A stretch of 64,000 nt of DNA from Methanocorpusculum petauri. GTDB lineage: Archaea; Halobacteriota; Methanomicrobia; Methanomicrobiales; Methanocorpusculaceae. The stretch lies in the NCBI RefSeq assembly GCF_026891975.1, contig NZ_JAPTGB010000008.1, forward strand, positions 23,708-87,707, written 5' to 3'. This document shows positions 45,360 to 53,414 of this stretch, in pieces. Below the pieces are notes generated by a model. It was given only the letters and a program-made list of their open reading frames with translations. It did no database searches and was not told the DNA's origin. The translations under genes were made by a program, and so were the position numbers. How positions within the stretch are numbered: position 1 is the first letter of the stretch; the number at the start of each line of letters is the position of its first letter.

Positions 45360-45905
45360 TTATGTGGTTTTCTCACCGATGGAGTCAAGTGTTATCTCAA
45401 AGGTCAGGGTCTTTCCTGCAAGCGGGGGATTAATGACGACACGGGTCATATTGCTCTCGTTGTCGATGACCATGACCTCACCCTGTACCACCTGAATTGC
45501 ACCGGTCGAATAGTCGTACATCAGGAACGTGGAACCAACAGCGATGGGTCCGTTGTTGTAATTTTCCGCAAGCGAGATCGGAATGTCGGCGTATGTTTCG
45601 TAGCTGTATGCACCGTAGGCCTGATCCGGTGTCAGGGTTACGGTTTTCGTCTCTCCCGGTTTCATGCCGGTGACCGCATCATCAAACCCTTTGACAACCT
45701 GACCGGAACCGAGAACAAAAGTCAACGGTTCCTTTCCGACATTCGTCTGATACACTGATCCGTCTTCAAGCGTCAACGTATAAAAAACGTTTACGGTATC
45801 ACTGGCTTTTGCAGTCTGATCTGCAGAACCGATACAACCTGCGGCAAACACCACGAGGGTGAGGGCTACAAGAGCCAGCAGAACCCCGGTTATTTTTGTA
45901 TTCAT
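45360..45905 (-). CDS. FKBP-type peptidyl-prolyl isomerase, lipoprotein
   Basis: 181 residues. A signal peptide (MNTKITGVLLALVALTLVVF) ends in the lipobox AAGC. The FKBP domain follows: DTVNVFYTLTLEDGSVYQTN, FVLGSGQVVKGFDDAVTGMKPGETKTVTLTPDQAYGAY, then an insert-in-flap region as in SlyD-like archaeal FKBPs, and PPLAGKTLTFEITLDSI. It probably assists folding of proteins outside the membrane. A TATA box (TTTATA on the minus strand, 45931-45936) is about 28 bases from the ATG, so the mRNA is likely leaderless. Confidence 0.92.
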   Translation of the reverse strand: MNTKITGVLLALVALTLVVFAAGCIGSADQTAKASDTVNVFYTLTLEDGSVYQTNVGKEPLTFVLGSGQVVKGFDDAVTGMKPGETKTVTLTPDQAYGAYSYETYADIPISLAENYNNGPIAVGSTFLMYDYSTGAIQVVQGEVMVIDNESNMTRVVINPPLAGKTLTFEITLDSIGEKTT

Positions 45906-45922
45906 GTAAAATATATTTTACA
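45905..45922 (-). promoter_or_regulatory. 18-bp perfect palindrome between TATA box and FKBP start codon
   Basis: TGTAAAATATATTTTACA reads the same on both strands and fills the space between the TATA box at 45931-45936 and the ATG ending at 45905. A bound repressor here would block transcription initiation. No regulator is encoded next to it. Confidence 0.5.
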
Positions 45923-45941
45923 CGTAATCGTATAAATGTAT

Positions 45942-47117
45942 TCAGCAGCCCTGTACGGGATTTGCAAGGTCCAGCAGTACCTCCTGCGGCTGGGTGCGAA
46001 GCGCCACCGCCGCAACCGCACCTATCACCCCGCGACCGCCGAACGTTGCAATTCCACATTCCTTTGCGGCTTTCAGCACTTCTTCTTTTGCCACCCGTTC
46101 ATGCCGGATGCGTGCGGCGAGCATGAGAAGGTTTTCCGGAACATTCAGGCCCTGAGCGATTGCAACACCCCAATTCTCAGAGACACTTTCCTCTTGAACA
46201 AACCGGCTGATCTTTGCCGCAAGTCCTGTCACAGCTTCCGGCTCAACTGCAAGTTCAAGGAAACTGCACGAGTTTCCTGCGGTTTTCTCCTCAATATCCT
46301 GCGACAGTACCGCTACCTGATGCCGGATACCGATAGCCTCTCCGCTTTCGGTGAGATACTTCATCAGTGCCTGTGACAGGGCAAACGTCGCACCGCCGCA
46401 GCCTTTCCGATCGGTATCGTCAATGCCCACAGTCACATGCACGAGCGCCCGCGTCCGTACCTCCCCTGTTACCTTGCCGTCAGCCGAGTTGATGGAAACT
46501 CCGCAAACACCCTTTGCCCGCCCCATCATGGAAGAGAGTGAGTATGCCGGACCGCCGTACACCGACAGGATCGTCTGAATGATCACATCTCCCTCGCGCC
46601 GGATTGCCGCAAGGCCGACTGCCGCATTTGTCAGATCCGGTGCGGGAACAGAAATGCCAATACGGCTGCGCTCCCGCAGAAGCATTCCGTCCCGCGCAAC
46701 CGACAGCGCGGCACCACCCGCTTTCCTGTGATGAAACTCACAGAATCCGGCGCAGCCGCTGCTGAGACACTCATGAAAAATCTCAACCTCATCCCCGTCC
46801 ACCGTTGTAAAAATGCGGCGGCAGGTGGTGGACGGCATCGCACTCCGCGATGCATACCGCGCGGGGTTTCTCCCGTGTTTTTCATCCTTGGTAAAAATAC
46901 AACCTTCCTGCAGAAGTCGGTTGATCCAGTCCTGTGCAGTTGAACGGGGAACCGCTGCCGCCTCTGCAAGTTCTGCTGTGGTGAAGTGGCCTGTTTCAAA
47001 TGTCATCTGGCGCATAGCCTGCAAAAACTGGCCGCGCCGTGCAATCATTCCTCCGGGAACTGCTGTGTGTTTTTTTGCGTCTTCCGGACTGCTTTTCAGA
47101 TGTTCATGTTCTGCCAT
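45942..47117 (-). CDS. Winged-helix protein with TiaS/MMP11-like DDTD domain
   Basis: 391 residues. A helix-turn-helix near residues 30-75 (HFTTAELAEAAAVPRSTAQDWINRLLQEGCIF) is followed by a Cys/His-rich segment (HECLSSGCAGFCEFHHRKAGG). From about 225 comes VHVTVGIDDTDRKGCGGATFALSQAL, the GIDDTD motif of tRNA-Ile2 agmatinyl synthetase (TiaS) and of methanogenesis marker protein 11. It ends with GGRGVIGAVAAVALRTQPQEVLLD. Its start overlaps the end of homoserine dehydrogenase by 14 bases. It may be a DNA-binding regulator with a ligand- or nucleotide-binding domain. The function is not established. Confidence 0.6.
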   Translation of the reverse strand: MAEHEHLKSSPEDAKKHTAVPGGMIARRGQFLQAMRQMTFETGHFTTAELAEAAAVPRSTAQDWINRLLQEGCIFTKDEKHGRNPARYASRSAMPSTTCRRIFTTVDGDEVEIFHECLSSGCAGFCEFHHRKAGGAALSVARDGMLLRERSRIGISVPAPDLTNAAVGLAAIRREGDVIIQTILSVYGGPAYSLSSMMGRAKGVCGVSINSADGKVTGEVRTRALVHVTVGIDDTDRKGCGGATFALSQALMKYLTESGEAIGIRHQVAVLSQDIEEKTAGNSCSFLELAVEPEAVTGLAAKISRFVQEESVSENWGVAIAQGLNVPENLLMLAARIRHERVAKEEVLKAAKECGIATFGGRGVIGAVAAVALRTQPQEVLLDLANPVQGC

Positions 47118-48102
47118 AGCGTTCCTTCACTGCAAGCAGGTCTGCGAGGACGGCACTTGCTGTCTCAACGGATCCTGCTCCTCTTCCGATGAAGGTGATC
47201 GGCCCTGCCAGCTCGGTTTCCACCGTCACCGCATTCAGCGTCCCTTCGACCACCAGCGGGTGATCTTTGGGAATCAACCGGGGTGAGACTTCAAGCAGTC
47301 TTTTTCCGGGATGAATCGATGCGATCAGCCGGATGGTATGGTTGGTCGTGCCTGCCATTCGCAGTGCGTCAGGTGTGAGGCGGTCAATACCGATCCGAAT
47401 CACATCATCCAGCGTCACCTCCATGCCGAAGACCGCGTTCGCCAGAATCACCAGTTTGATTGCGGCATCCGTTCCGTTCACGTCATAGGTCGGGTCTGCC
47501 TCCGCATAGCCGAGATCGCGTGCCTCATCAAGTGCCTGAGCATAGGTGAGTCCCTCTTCTTCCATTCTCGTGAGAATGTAGTTACAGGTGCCGTTCAGGA
47601 TACCGAACAACTGGTGAACTTTGTTTCCGGCAAGACCGTGTACAAGACCGTTGATGATTGGAACCGCTCCCGCGACTGTTCCCTCGAACAAAAATGCTGC
47701 ATTGTGTTCTGTTGCAAGGTGTGCAAGTTCCGGATAGGCAATAGAGACCGGGCCTTTGTTTGAGGTTACCACATGTTTTCCCCGTGCGAGTGCTGCACGG
47801 ATATGGGAAAGAGCCGGTTCGCCTGTCTGTGCATTTGTCGGAGTAACCTCGACAAGAATATCGTATTCCGCTTCAGTGACGATTCGTTCTGCGTTCCATG
47901 CAGTATCCCCGCATTTGCCGGTCGCAGCCTTGTGGGCGAACACTTCGTCCATATCGAGGGATTTACCCTGCTGCGCGACCACGCCGCTTTTTGAGTCGGC
48001 TGCGGCGGTTATTACAAATCCGTATGCTGGATTGGAAAGAACCTGCACTACACCCCTGCCAACCGAACCGAGACCGAGAAGGGCAATTTTCATTGGTGTC
48101 AC
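47104..48102 (-). CDS. hom: Homoserine dehydrogenase
   Basis: 332 residues. NAD(P)-binding GLGSVGRGVVQVL at the N-terminus, LVEVTPTNAQTGEPA, the catalytic region GKHVVTSNKGPVS, then FEGTVAGAVPIINGL, GILNGTCNYILTRMEEEG and YAEADPTYDVNGTDAAIKL with the substrate-binding Asp and Glu. It reduces aspartate semialdehyde to homoserine, for threonine and methionine. The ACT domain is not fused but encoded just upstream. The start is either GTG 48102 (overlaps the ACT stop, GGAGGAG five bases before) or ATG 48093; I list the former. Confidence 0.94.
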   Translation of the reverse strand: MTPMKIALLGLGSVGRGVVQVLSNPAYGFVITAAADSKSGVVAQQGKSLDMDEVFAHKAATGKCGDTAWNAERIVTEAEYDILVEVTPTNAQTGEPALSHIRAALARGKHVVTSNKGPVSIAYPELAHLATEHNAAFLFEGTVAGAVPIINGLVHGLAGNKVHQLFGILNGTCNYILTRMEEEGLTYAQALDEARDLGYAEADPTYDVNGTDAAIKLVILANAVFGMEVTLDDVIRIGIDRLTPDALRMAGTTNHTIRLIASIHPGKRLLEVSPRLIPKDHPLVVEGTLNAVTVETELAGPITFIGRGAGSVETASAVLADLLAVKERYGRT

Positions 48103-48602
48103 GGCTCCTCCTCCATTTCATCAACGATCAGAAGATGCTTTTCCTCCGCTATCTTCATCAGAATCTCAAATGCCTGCTCCATCTCAGCAGATCCTGCGGC
48201 TTTAATGGTCAGTTTTGCGGTGGACGGCTGGGTTATGTGCGGCATGATGATGTGCAGTTCGGTCACCTCGGCGACGTTTGCCCTGTCGATACGGTTTACG
48301 GTGTCCGTCAAATCGGTGTGCAGAATATGACCGATTAAAATGAATGTCTTGGTGCAGGTCAGATGCTCTGTTCCTATCCGGATGATCTCAATGCCGTTTT
48401 GTGCGAGCGCTGTTTTCAGCTGATCGAGCCGGTTCTGCGGGAGCGAAACGACAATGTCTACGATCAGGGTTCCGTTGCTCGTTTCTGCACCGCGTTGGTG
48501 CATGATCGAAATAATATTCGCACCGCTGTCGGAAACCGGTTTTATTGCTGCAAGAAGCTGTCCCGGCTTGTCGTTGAGTTCAAGTCGTAATGATATCTGC
48601 AC
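48099..48602 (-). CDS. ACT-domain amino-acid-binding protein
   Basis: 167 residues. The N-terminal 75 residues are an ACT domain (MQISLRLELNDKPGQLLAAIKPVSDSGANIISIMHQRG). The C-terminal half (ILIGHILHTDLTDTVNRIDRANVAEVTELHIIMPH...) is a small alpha/beta domain. Directly upstream of hom and overlapping it, it is likely the threonine-sensing regulatory subunit that other species carry fused to the enzyme; this is inference from position. Confidence 0.85.
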   Translation of the reverse strand: MQISLRLELNDKPGQLLAAIKPVSDSGANIISIMHQRGAETSNGTLIVDIVVSLPQNRLDQLKTALAQNGIEIIRIGTEHLTCTKTFILIGHILHTDLTDTVNRIDRANVAEVTELHIIMPHITQPSTAKLTIKAAGSAEMEQAFEILMKIAEEKHLLIVDEMEEEP

Positions 48603-48674
48603 CGTATCTTATCCCAATACTAATCCGTCCCGCATCCATTTTAATGTGGGGTTTGGTTTTGGGTTTCCGCACAT

Positions 48675-49892
48675 TCAGAAAATAAGGTTCGTTACTGTCA
48701 GGCAGATCCAGTAAGCAGCCATGGCGAACAGACCGCCGGAAAGTGTTGCAAGCAGGTTTGTTCCGGAGTTGCCGATGACGCCTTTGTTTTCAATCAGTGC
48801 GCCGATCAGACTGTCCATGTTTGTGCCGAAAAATCCTGCGGCAATGCCTATCAGACATACATACCATGGCGCAACCTCTAACAGAAATGCAAGTACGCAG
48901 ATGATTGTTGCACCGAACAGGCAGGCAAGCTCACCGAGAACAGTTACACCGCCGTTCGTTCCGGCAGGTACCGGACGCAGCGTTGTGATCATATATGGTG
49001 TTCCGCCGGTGACGCCGATCTCGCTTGCGAGGGTGTCGGCAGTTGCAGTTGCAATGCAGCCGAGGAAGAGTGCGGCAAAGATTTCGTTTCCGGTGATGCC
49101 GAAGAGAATTGCACCGGCAACGCCCACGAGGGCGTTGGCAAATGCGTTCATATATCCGCGACGTCCGCTTTTTCCCTGTTCCACACCGAGGAAGACCTTT
49201 TCTGCGTACCGGTATTTGGTAAAGAACGATCCCAGAATGAAGAAGCTGATAACTATGAGAAACCACGGGACTCCTGCAAACGTGATGAGGATGATGCCAA
49301 ACAGAACTGCTGCAAACACACCGCTTGCATCAACTGTTTTTGCCCGGTAGGCAAAGTAGGCAAATCCTGCACAGACCACGACAGCCAGAGCGAGCATTGT
49401 TGCATCATACGTGAATTCCAGATCAAAGAACAGGGTAATGGTCATCGCAACACCCAGAAGTCCGATCATTCCTGCATCCTCACGGTCAGTGAGGATGCTG
49501 CGCAGCATGAGCAGTACGACAACTGCAATAATTGCAACCAGACTGTCTATCTGCATGCAGCGGAACATGGTTGCAACAATACCGAGAATTGCACCAAGGG
49601 TAAATGCCAGTGTTTCCGGAGCATGGTCCCGCAGTTTACGGGCGAGATATTCTCCCCAGACCATCATCATCATGGGTCCGAGAAATGCGGTGATCGGGAT
49701 GAGGCCTATTCCGTAGAGCAGGGCAAGGACCGCAACGGATACTGCAAGATAATGGGTTTTATGTATGGTATAGAGTATTATGGACAGGAGTATGACTACT
49801 GTCCCGACGATATAGGGGTTGATTCCCGGCGCTATGAGCATCAGCAGTGTTACCACAAGCGGCATGGCAACCAAGCGCGGTTTGAACTCCAT
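48675..49892 (-). CDS. DUF92 membrane protein (VTE6-like)
   Basis: 405 residues, about eleven to twelve helices. The C-terminal half has the DUF92 signatures GKSGRRGYMNAFANALVGVAGA, CIATATADTLASEIG, PAGTNGGVTVLGE and GIAAGFFGTNMDSLIGALIE. Plant VTE6 of this family phosphorylates phytyl phosphate; archaeal members may work on isoprenoid phosphates for lipid synthesis, which is only inference. The N-terminal 190 residues add extra helices. Two palindromes stand upstream. Confidence 0.85.
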   Translation of the reverse strand: MEFKPRLVAMPLVVTLLMLIAPGINPYIVGTVVILLSIILYTIHKTHYLAVSVAVLALLYGIGLIPITAFLGPMMMMVWGEYLARKLRDHAPETLAFTLGAILGIVATMFRCMQIDSLVAIIAVVVLLMLRSILTDREDAGMIGLLGVAMTITLFFDLEFTYDATMLALAVVVCAGFAYFAYRAKTVDASGVFAAVLFGIILITFAGVPWFLIVISFFILGSFFTKYRYAEKVFLGVEQGKSGRRGYMNAFANALVGVAGAILFGITGNEIFAALFLGCIATATADTLASEIGVTGGTPYMITTLRPVPAGTNGGVTVLGELACLFGATIICVLAFLLEVAPWYVCLIGIAAGFFGTNMDSLIGALIENKGVIGNSGTNLLATLSGGLFAMAAYWICLTVTNLIF

Positions 49893-49906
49893 TGAGTGTA
49901 CTTGTT

Positions 49907-49959
49907 AGAGTGCACTCTGCAATAAGGCTGTTCGTCGAACAGACTTTACATCTATTTAA
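49907..49959 (-). promoter_or_regulatory. DUF92 promoter with two perfect palindromes
   Basis: TTTAAATA (about 49952-49959, minus strand) is the likely TATA box. CTGTTCG-T-CGAACAG (49928-49942) has perfect 7-bp arms and covers the expected transcription start. AGAGTGCACTCT (49907-49918) is a perfect 12-bp palindrome in the leader. GTTAGAGTG (49904-49912) is also complementary to CACTCTAAC at 50020-50028. Confidence 0.45.
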
Positions 49960-50028
49960 AGGAAGGGCACAAATCGGGAAATGAACGAAAAATATTCGGA
50001 TGTTGATGATGTTACCGAACACTCTAAC

Positions 50029-51132
50029 TTAAATTTCTTTTAACCGGTACTCTGCCCGGCCGAGGCCCATCTCTTCGGCATAAGTGAACTGGAGTTCCGG
50101 CTGGGTCCCCGGCCAGACGCGGGTGAACTTTTCCTCGCCTTCGTGGTGATGATCGGGCAGGAGGCTGCCGAAGATTCCTTCTGTATTGTTAACCAGATCG
50201 TAGCAGGCTTTGTCCAGTGCTACCGGATCGCGTGATGCGAGAATACCAATGTCCGGTACGATCGGGATATCGTTCCACGGAGTGCAGTCACAGTGCGGGG
50301 TGATGTTGGTCAGGAAGTTGATGTAGAATGCTTTTCCGGTTTTGTTTGCAACGGCTCCTGCGGCGTACTCGATCATCCTTTCCACGAACACGATTCCGTC
50401 ATCTTTCCAGTCAATGTCGATTGCATGTTTCGGGCAGGTGTTCATGCACATCAGACAGCCGATGCAGTGTTCAATGTCGATGACAATCTCTTTTCCGCCG
50501 AGGCTGATGCAGAACTCCGGACATGCATTGATGCAGGCACCGCAGGTGATGCAGGCGTCTTTTTTGAGGAACGGGCGGGTGGTGTGCTGTTCGCGTTTTC
50601 CTTCGCCTGAGGCACATCCCATTCCGAGATTTTTGAGAGCGCCGCCGAATCCTGCAACCTCATGGCCCTTGAAGTGGGAGACCACAACCATACTGTCAGC
50701 GGCAACGATGTCTGCCGCAATTTTTACCGAATCGAAATGTTTGCCGTACACCTCAACCTCTCTGGCATTTGTTCCCTTGAGACCATCGGCGATGATTACC
50801 GGACATTCCGTTACGGGAAAACAGAATCCGTGAGAGAGTGCAGTTTCGATGTGATCTATGGCGTTTCTGCGTCCACCCAGATACAGGGTGTTCGTATCGG
50901 TCAGAAATGGTTTTGCTCCTGCGCTCTTTACCTGGCGCACAATGCCTGCAACATGCAGAGCGCTGACGAACGCATCGTTTCCGCGCTCACCGAAGTGTAC
51001 CTTGATTGCAGTAAGGTCATTTTCCGAGACCATGGTCTCAAGTCCTGCCGCGGTGCAGAGGGCCTGAATTTTGTTTTCAGTGTTGCGTTTGGCAGAAAGT
51101 GCTCCGGCACGAGCAATATAGACATCCTCCAT
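50029..51132 (-). CDS. DUF362 iron-sulfur protein with two 4Fe-4S clusters
   Basis: 367 residues. A DUF362 domain (ENDLTAIKVHFGERGNDAFVSA, VSHFKGHEVAGFGGALKNLGMGCAS) holds an inserted ferredoxin module near 190-245: CITCGACINACPEFC and CIGCLMCMNTCPKHA, enough for two 4Fe-4S clusters. A further Cys pair (HCDCTPWND) follows. Family members occur widely in anaerobes; no reaction is established. The protein lacks signal and membrane segments. Confidence 0.88.
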   Translation of the reverse strand: MEDVYIARAGALSAKRNTENKIQALCTAAGLETMVSENDLTAIKVHFGERGNDAFVSALHVAGIVRQVKSAGAKPFLTDTNTLYLGGRRNAIDHIETALSHGFCFPVTECPVIIADGLKGTNAREVEVYGKHFDSVKIAADIVAADSMVVVSHFKGHEVAGFGGALKNLGMGCASGEGKREQHTTRPFLKKDACITCGACINACPEFCISLGGKEIVIDIEHCIGCLMCMNTCPKHAIDIDWKDDGIVFVERMIEYAAGAVANKTGKAFYINFLTNITPHCDCTPWNDIPIVPDIGILASRDPVALDKACYDLVNNTEGIFGSLLPDHHHEGEEKFTRVWPGTQPELQFTYAEEMGLGRAEYRLKEI

Positions 51133-51170
51133 AGTATTTTCATTCGTCAGGATTGCTATTTCTACTATGG

Positions 51171-51238
51171 GGTTCCACCCGTCTGTGGCGGGGGTGGAAA
51201 CCTCAGGGATACACCAAATCCCGACGCACGCGTCTTTT
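51171..51238 (+). ncRNA. Candidate structured RNA: three adjacent hairpins and a T-run
   Basis: Hairpin 1: GGTTCCACCC (51171-51180) with GGGTGGAAACC (51192-51202). Hairpin 2: GGGAT (51206-51210) with ATCCC (51218-51222). Hairpin 3: GACG-CACG-CGTC (51223-51234). TTTT follows at 51235-51238. It lies in the divergent gap between the DUF362 gene and the DEAD-box gene. I match it to no known RNA family; on the other strand it would be just upstream of the DUF362 promoter. Confidence 0.3.
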
Positions 51239-51351
51239 CAGGGCTGCAAAAAAGAGTGACTGATGAGCTTTTCCCAAAAACAGATGAATATAATGTTTTT
51301 TCTCTGCATCAACCGAGCCAGACTCGGTGAAGCTGCGGAGTATCCGGTTTA

Positions 51352-51359
51352 CTATATAA
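51352..51359 (+). promoter_or_regulatory. TATA box of the DEAD-box helicase gene
   Basis: CTATATAA, centred about 30 bases before the ATG at 51385, suggests a leaderless or very short leader mRNA. A small hairpin (ACCGAG/CTCGGT, 51312-51328) lies upstream and would not be in that transcript. Confidence 0.55.
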
Positions 51360-51384
51360 CCTCAGCCCTCCTACTATATTACGA

Positions 51385-53214
51385 ATGGAGGATACGAAAA
51401 CATTCGCAGAGTTCGCAATTTCTGAAGAGCTTCTTCAGGCAATTGAGGACATGGGATTTGAGGAACCTACGCCTATTCAGGCGATGGCAATTCCGCAGAT
51501 TCTTGAGGGGCACGATGTAACAGGGCAGGCTCAGACGGGTACGGGGAAAACGGCGGCGTTCGGGATTCCAATTATCGAGGGGCTTGATCCAAATAACAAA
51601 TCGGTGCAGGCGTTAGTGCTCTCACCAACCAGGGAACTTGCAATACAGACTGCCGAGGAGTTTTCCCGGCTGATGAAATACAAACAGGGACTGAGTGTTG
51701 TTCCGATCTACGGCGGACAGCCGATTGAACGCCAGTTAAAGGTGCTTCGCGGTTCTGTTCAGGTAGTTATCGGAACCCCGGGGCGGGTTATTGATCATCT
51801 GAAGCGCGGGACACTGATCCTTGATTCGGTTCGGATGTTCGTACTTGATGAAGCTGATCAGATGCTGGACATGGGTTTCCGCGAGGATATCGAGGATATC
51901 TTCCAGCACACGCCGGAGGATCGCCAGACGATTCTGTTCTCGGCAACAATGCCTGCACCGATTCTTGACATCACGCGCAGATTCCAGCATGATCCGCAGT
52001 TTGTGAAGATTACGCGCCGCGAGCTGACGGTACCGCAGATTGAGCAGACCTATATTGAGGTCCGCGAACGCGATAAACTTGAGGCACTGTGCCGGCTGCT
52101 GGATATGAACAATCCGGAGCTGGCGCTGGTGTTCTGCAATACGAAGCGGACAGTTGACGATCTGATGAGCCGTCTTTCGGCACGCGGTTATTTTGTGGAA
52201 GCTCTGCACGGCGATATGAAGCAGATGCAGCGTGACCGTGTAATGGCGCGTTTCCGCGGCGGTTCTATTGATGTGCTGATTGCAACGGATGTTGCAGCCC
52301 GCGGTATTGATGTCGATGATGTCGATATGGTGTTTAACTATGATGTTCCGCAGGATGTGGAGTATTATGTGCACCGGATCGGCAGAACCGGACGTGCAGG
52401 CAGAACCGGAAAGTCGGTGACGTTTGTTGCGCCGCGCGAGATCTACAAGCTCCGTGATATTCAGCGGTATGCAAAGATCAAGATTGCAAAGACACCTCTG
52501 CCGTCACTGGACGATGTTGCGGAGATGAAGATGCAGATATTCCTTGATAAGGTTCGTGCGGTGATGACCGCAGGAAATCTTGAGAGGTATCTGCCGATGG
52601 TTGAGCAGCTGCTTGAAACTGAGGATGACTCGGAGATTACGAGTATTGAGGTTGCAGCCGCTCTTCTGAAGATGCATCTTGATACCGGCAAGAACGGTTC
52701 CGCAGAAAACGGTGAGTCCGCATCTGCTGTGCCGCAGTCAGCGCCCGGTTCCTTTGAGAATACGGGAGCAGAGCCAGGCATGGTGAGGTTCAGAATTACA
52801 CTCGGTAAGAACCAGCAGATTCGTCCGAAGGATATTGTCGGTGCGTTCGCCGGCGAGTGTAACATTCCGGGAAGTTGTATCGGCAGAATCGATCTGTACG
52901 GTAACTACTCGTTTGTTGAGGTCCCGCTGGAGCATGCGGCAGCTGTTCTTGAAACTATGAGCCAGAAGACCATTCGTGGTCAGGAGCTGGAGATTCAGAC
53001 GGCAACGCCGAGATCCGAGCGTGAGGAGGAAGAGCGCGACCGCGAGCGTTCGTTCCGCAGCAATGATCGTTCCGGTGACCGCAGGTCTTACGGCGGCAGT
53101 CGCGGCGGCTACAACAGCCGCGGCGGAAGTGGGGGTTTCCGTTCCGGGGATCACCGCAGTTTTAACCGGAAAAGTCCGAGCACCGGAAACCACGGTTTTT
53201 ACGGTGAGGACTAA
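51385..53214 (+). CDS. DEAD-box RNA helicase with DbpA-like RNA-binding domain
   Basis: 609 residues. Q motif FEEPTPIQAMAIP, Walker A AQTGTGKTAAFG (about 50), PTRELAIQ, GTPGRVIDHL, VLDEADQMLDMGF, SAT, LVFCNTKRTVDDL, ATDVAARGIDVDDVD and HRIGRTGRAG are all present. From about 470 a DbpA-type RNA-recognition domain follows (VRFRITLGKNQQIRPKDIVGAFAGECNIPGSCIGRIDLYGNYSFVEVP), then an Arg/Gly/Ser-rich tail (SRGGYNSRGGSGGF). The layout is that of CsdA/DeaD, which unwinds RNA in ribosome assembly and in cold adaptation. Confidence 0.95.
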   Translation: MEDTKTFAEFAISEELLQAIEDMGFEEPTPIQAMAIPQILEGHDVTGQAQTGTGKTAAFGIPIIEGLDPNNKSVQALVLSPTRELAIQTAEEFSRLMKYKQGLSVVPIYGGQPIERQLKVLRGSVQVVIGTPGRVIDHLKRGTLILDSVRMFVLDEADQMLDMGFREDIEDIFQHTPEDRQTILFSATMPAPILDITRRFQHDPQFVKITRRELTVPQIEQTYIEVRERDKLEALCRLLDMNNPELALVFCNTKRTVDDLMSRLSARGYFVEALHGDMKQMQRDRVMARFRGGSIDVLIATDVAARGIDVDDVDMVFNYDVPQDVEYYVHRIGRTGRAGRTGKSVTFVAPREIYKLRDIQRYAKIKIAKTPLPSLDDVAEMKMQIFLDKVRAVMTAGNLERYLPMVEQLLETEDDSEITSIEVAAALLKMHLDTGKNGSAENGESASAVPQSAPGSFENTGAEPGMVRFRITLGKNQQIRPKDIVGAFAGECNIPGSCIGRIDLYGNYSFVEVPLEHAAAVLETMSQKTIRGQELEIQTATPRSEREEEERDRERSFRSNDRSGDRRSYGGSRGGYNSRGGSGGFRSGDHRSFNRKSPSTGNHGFYGED

Positions 53215-53222
53215 TTTTCCCG

Positions 53223-53237
53223 TTTTTTTCTTTTTTT
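53223..53237 (+). terminator. T-rich terminator after the DEAD-box gene
   Basis: Two T7 runs separated by one C lie 8 bases after the stop codon, the usual archaeal intrinsic terminator. The remaining bases up to 53414 hold no gene; TTTCGTCGAAA at 53368-53378 is an 11-bp palindrome near the glnA 3' end. Confidence 0.5.
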
Positions 53238-53414
53238 GCGGATAAAATCCATTTCCCGATATCTTCAGGATATTATTTGGGTTGTTCGAAATTCTTCGAC
53301 ATATGATCTTACCTGGAATAACCCCTGCGAAATCAATGCGAAAGACTCCTGAATGCGGAACCCGCTGTTTCGTCGAAAAGAGTTTGTTCCTGGAGTCGCG
53401 GATGAAAAAAAGTG

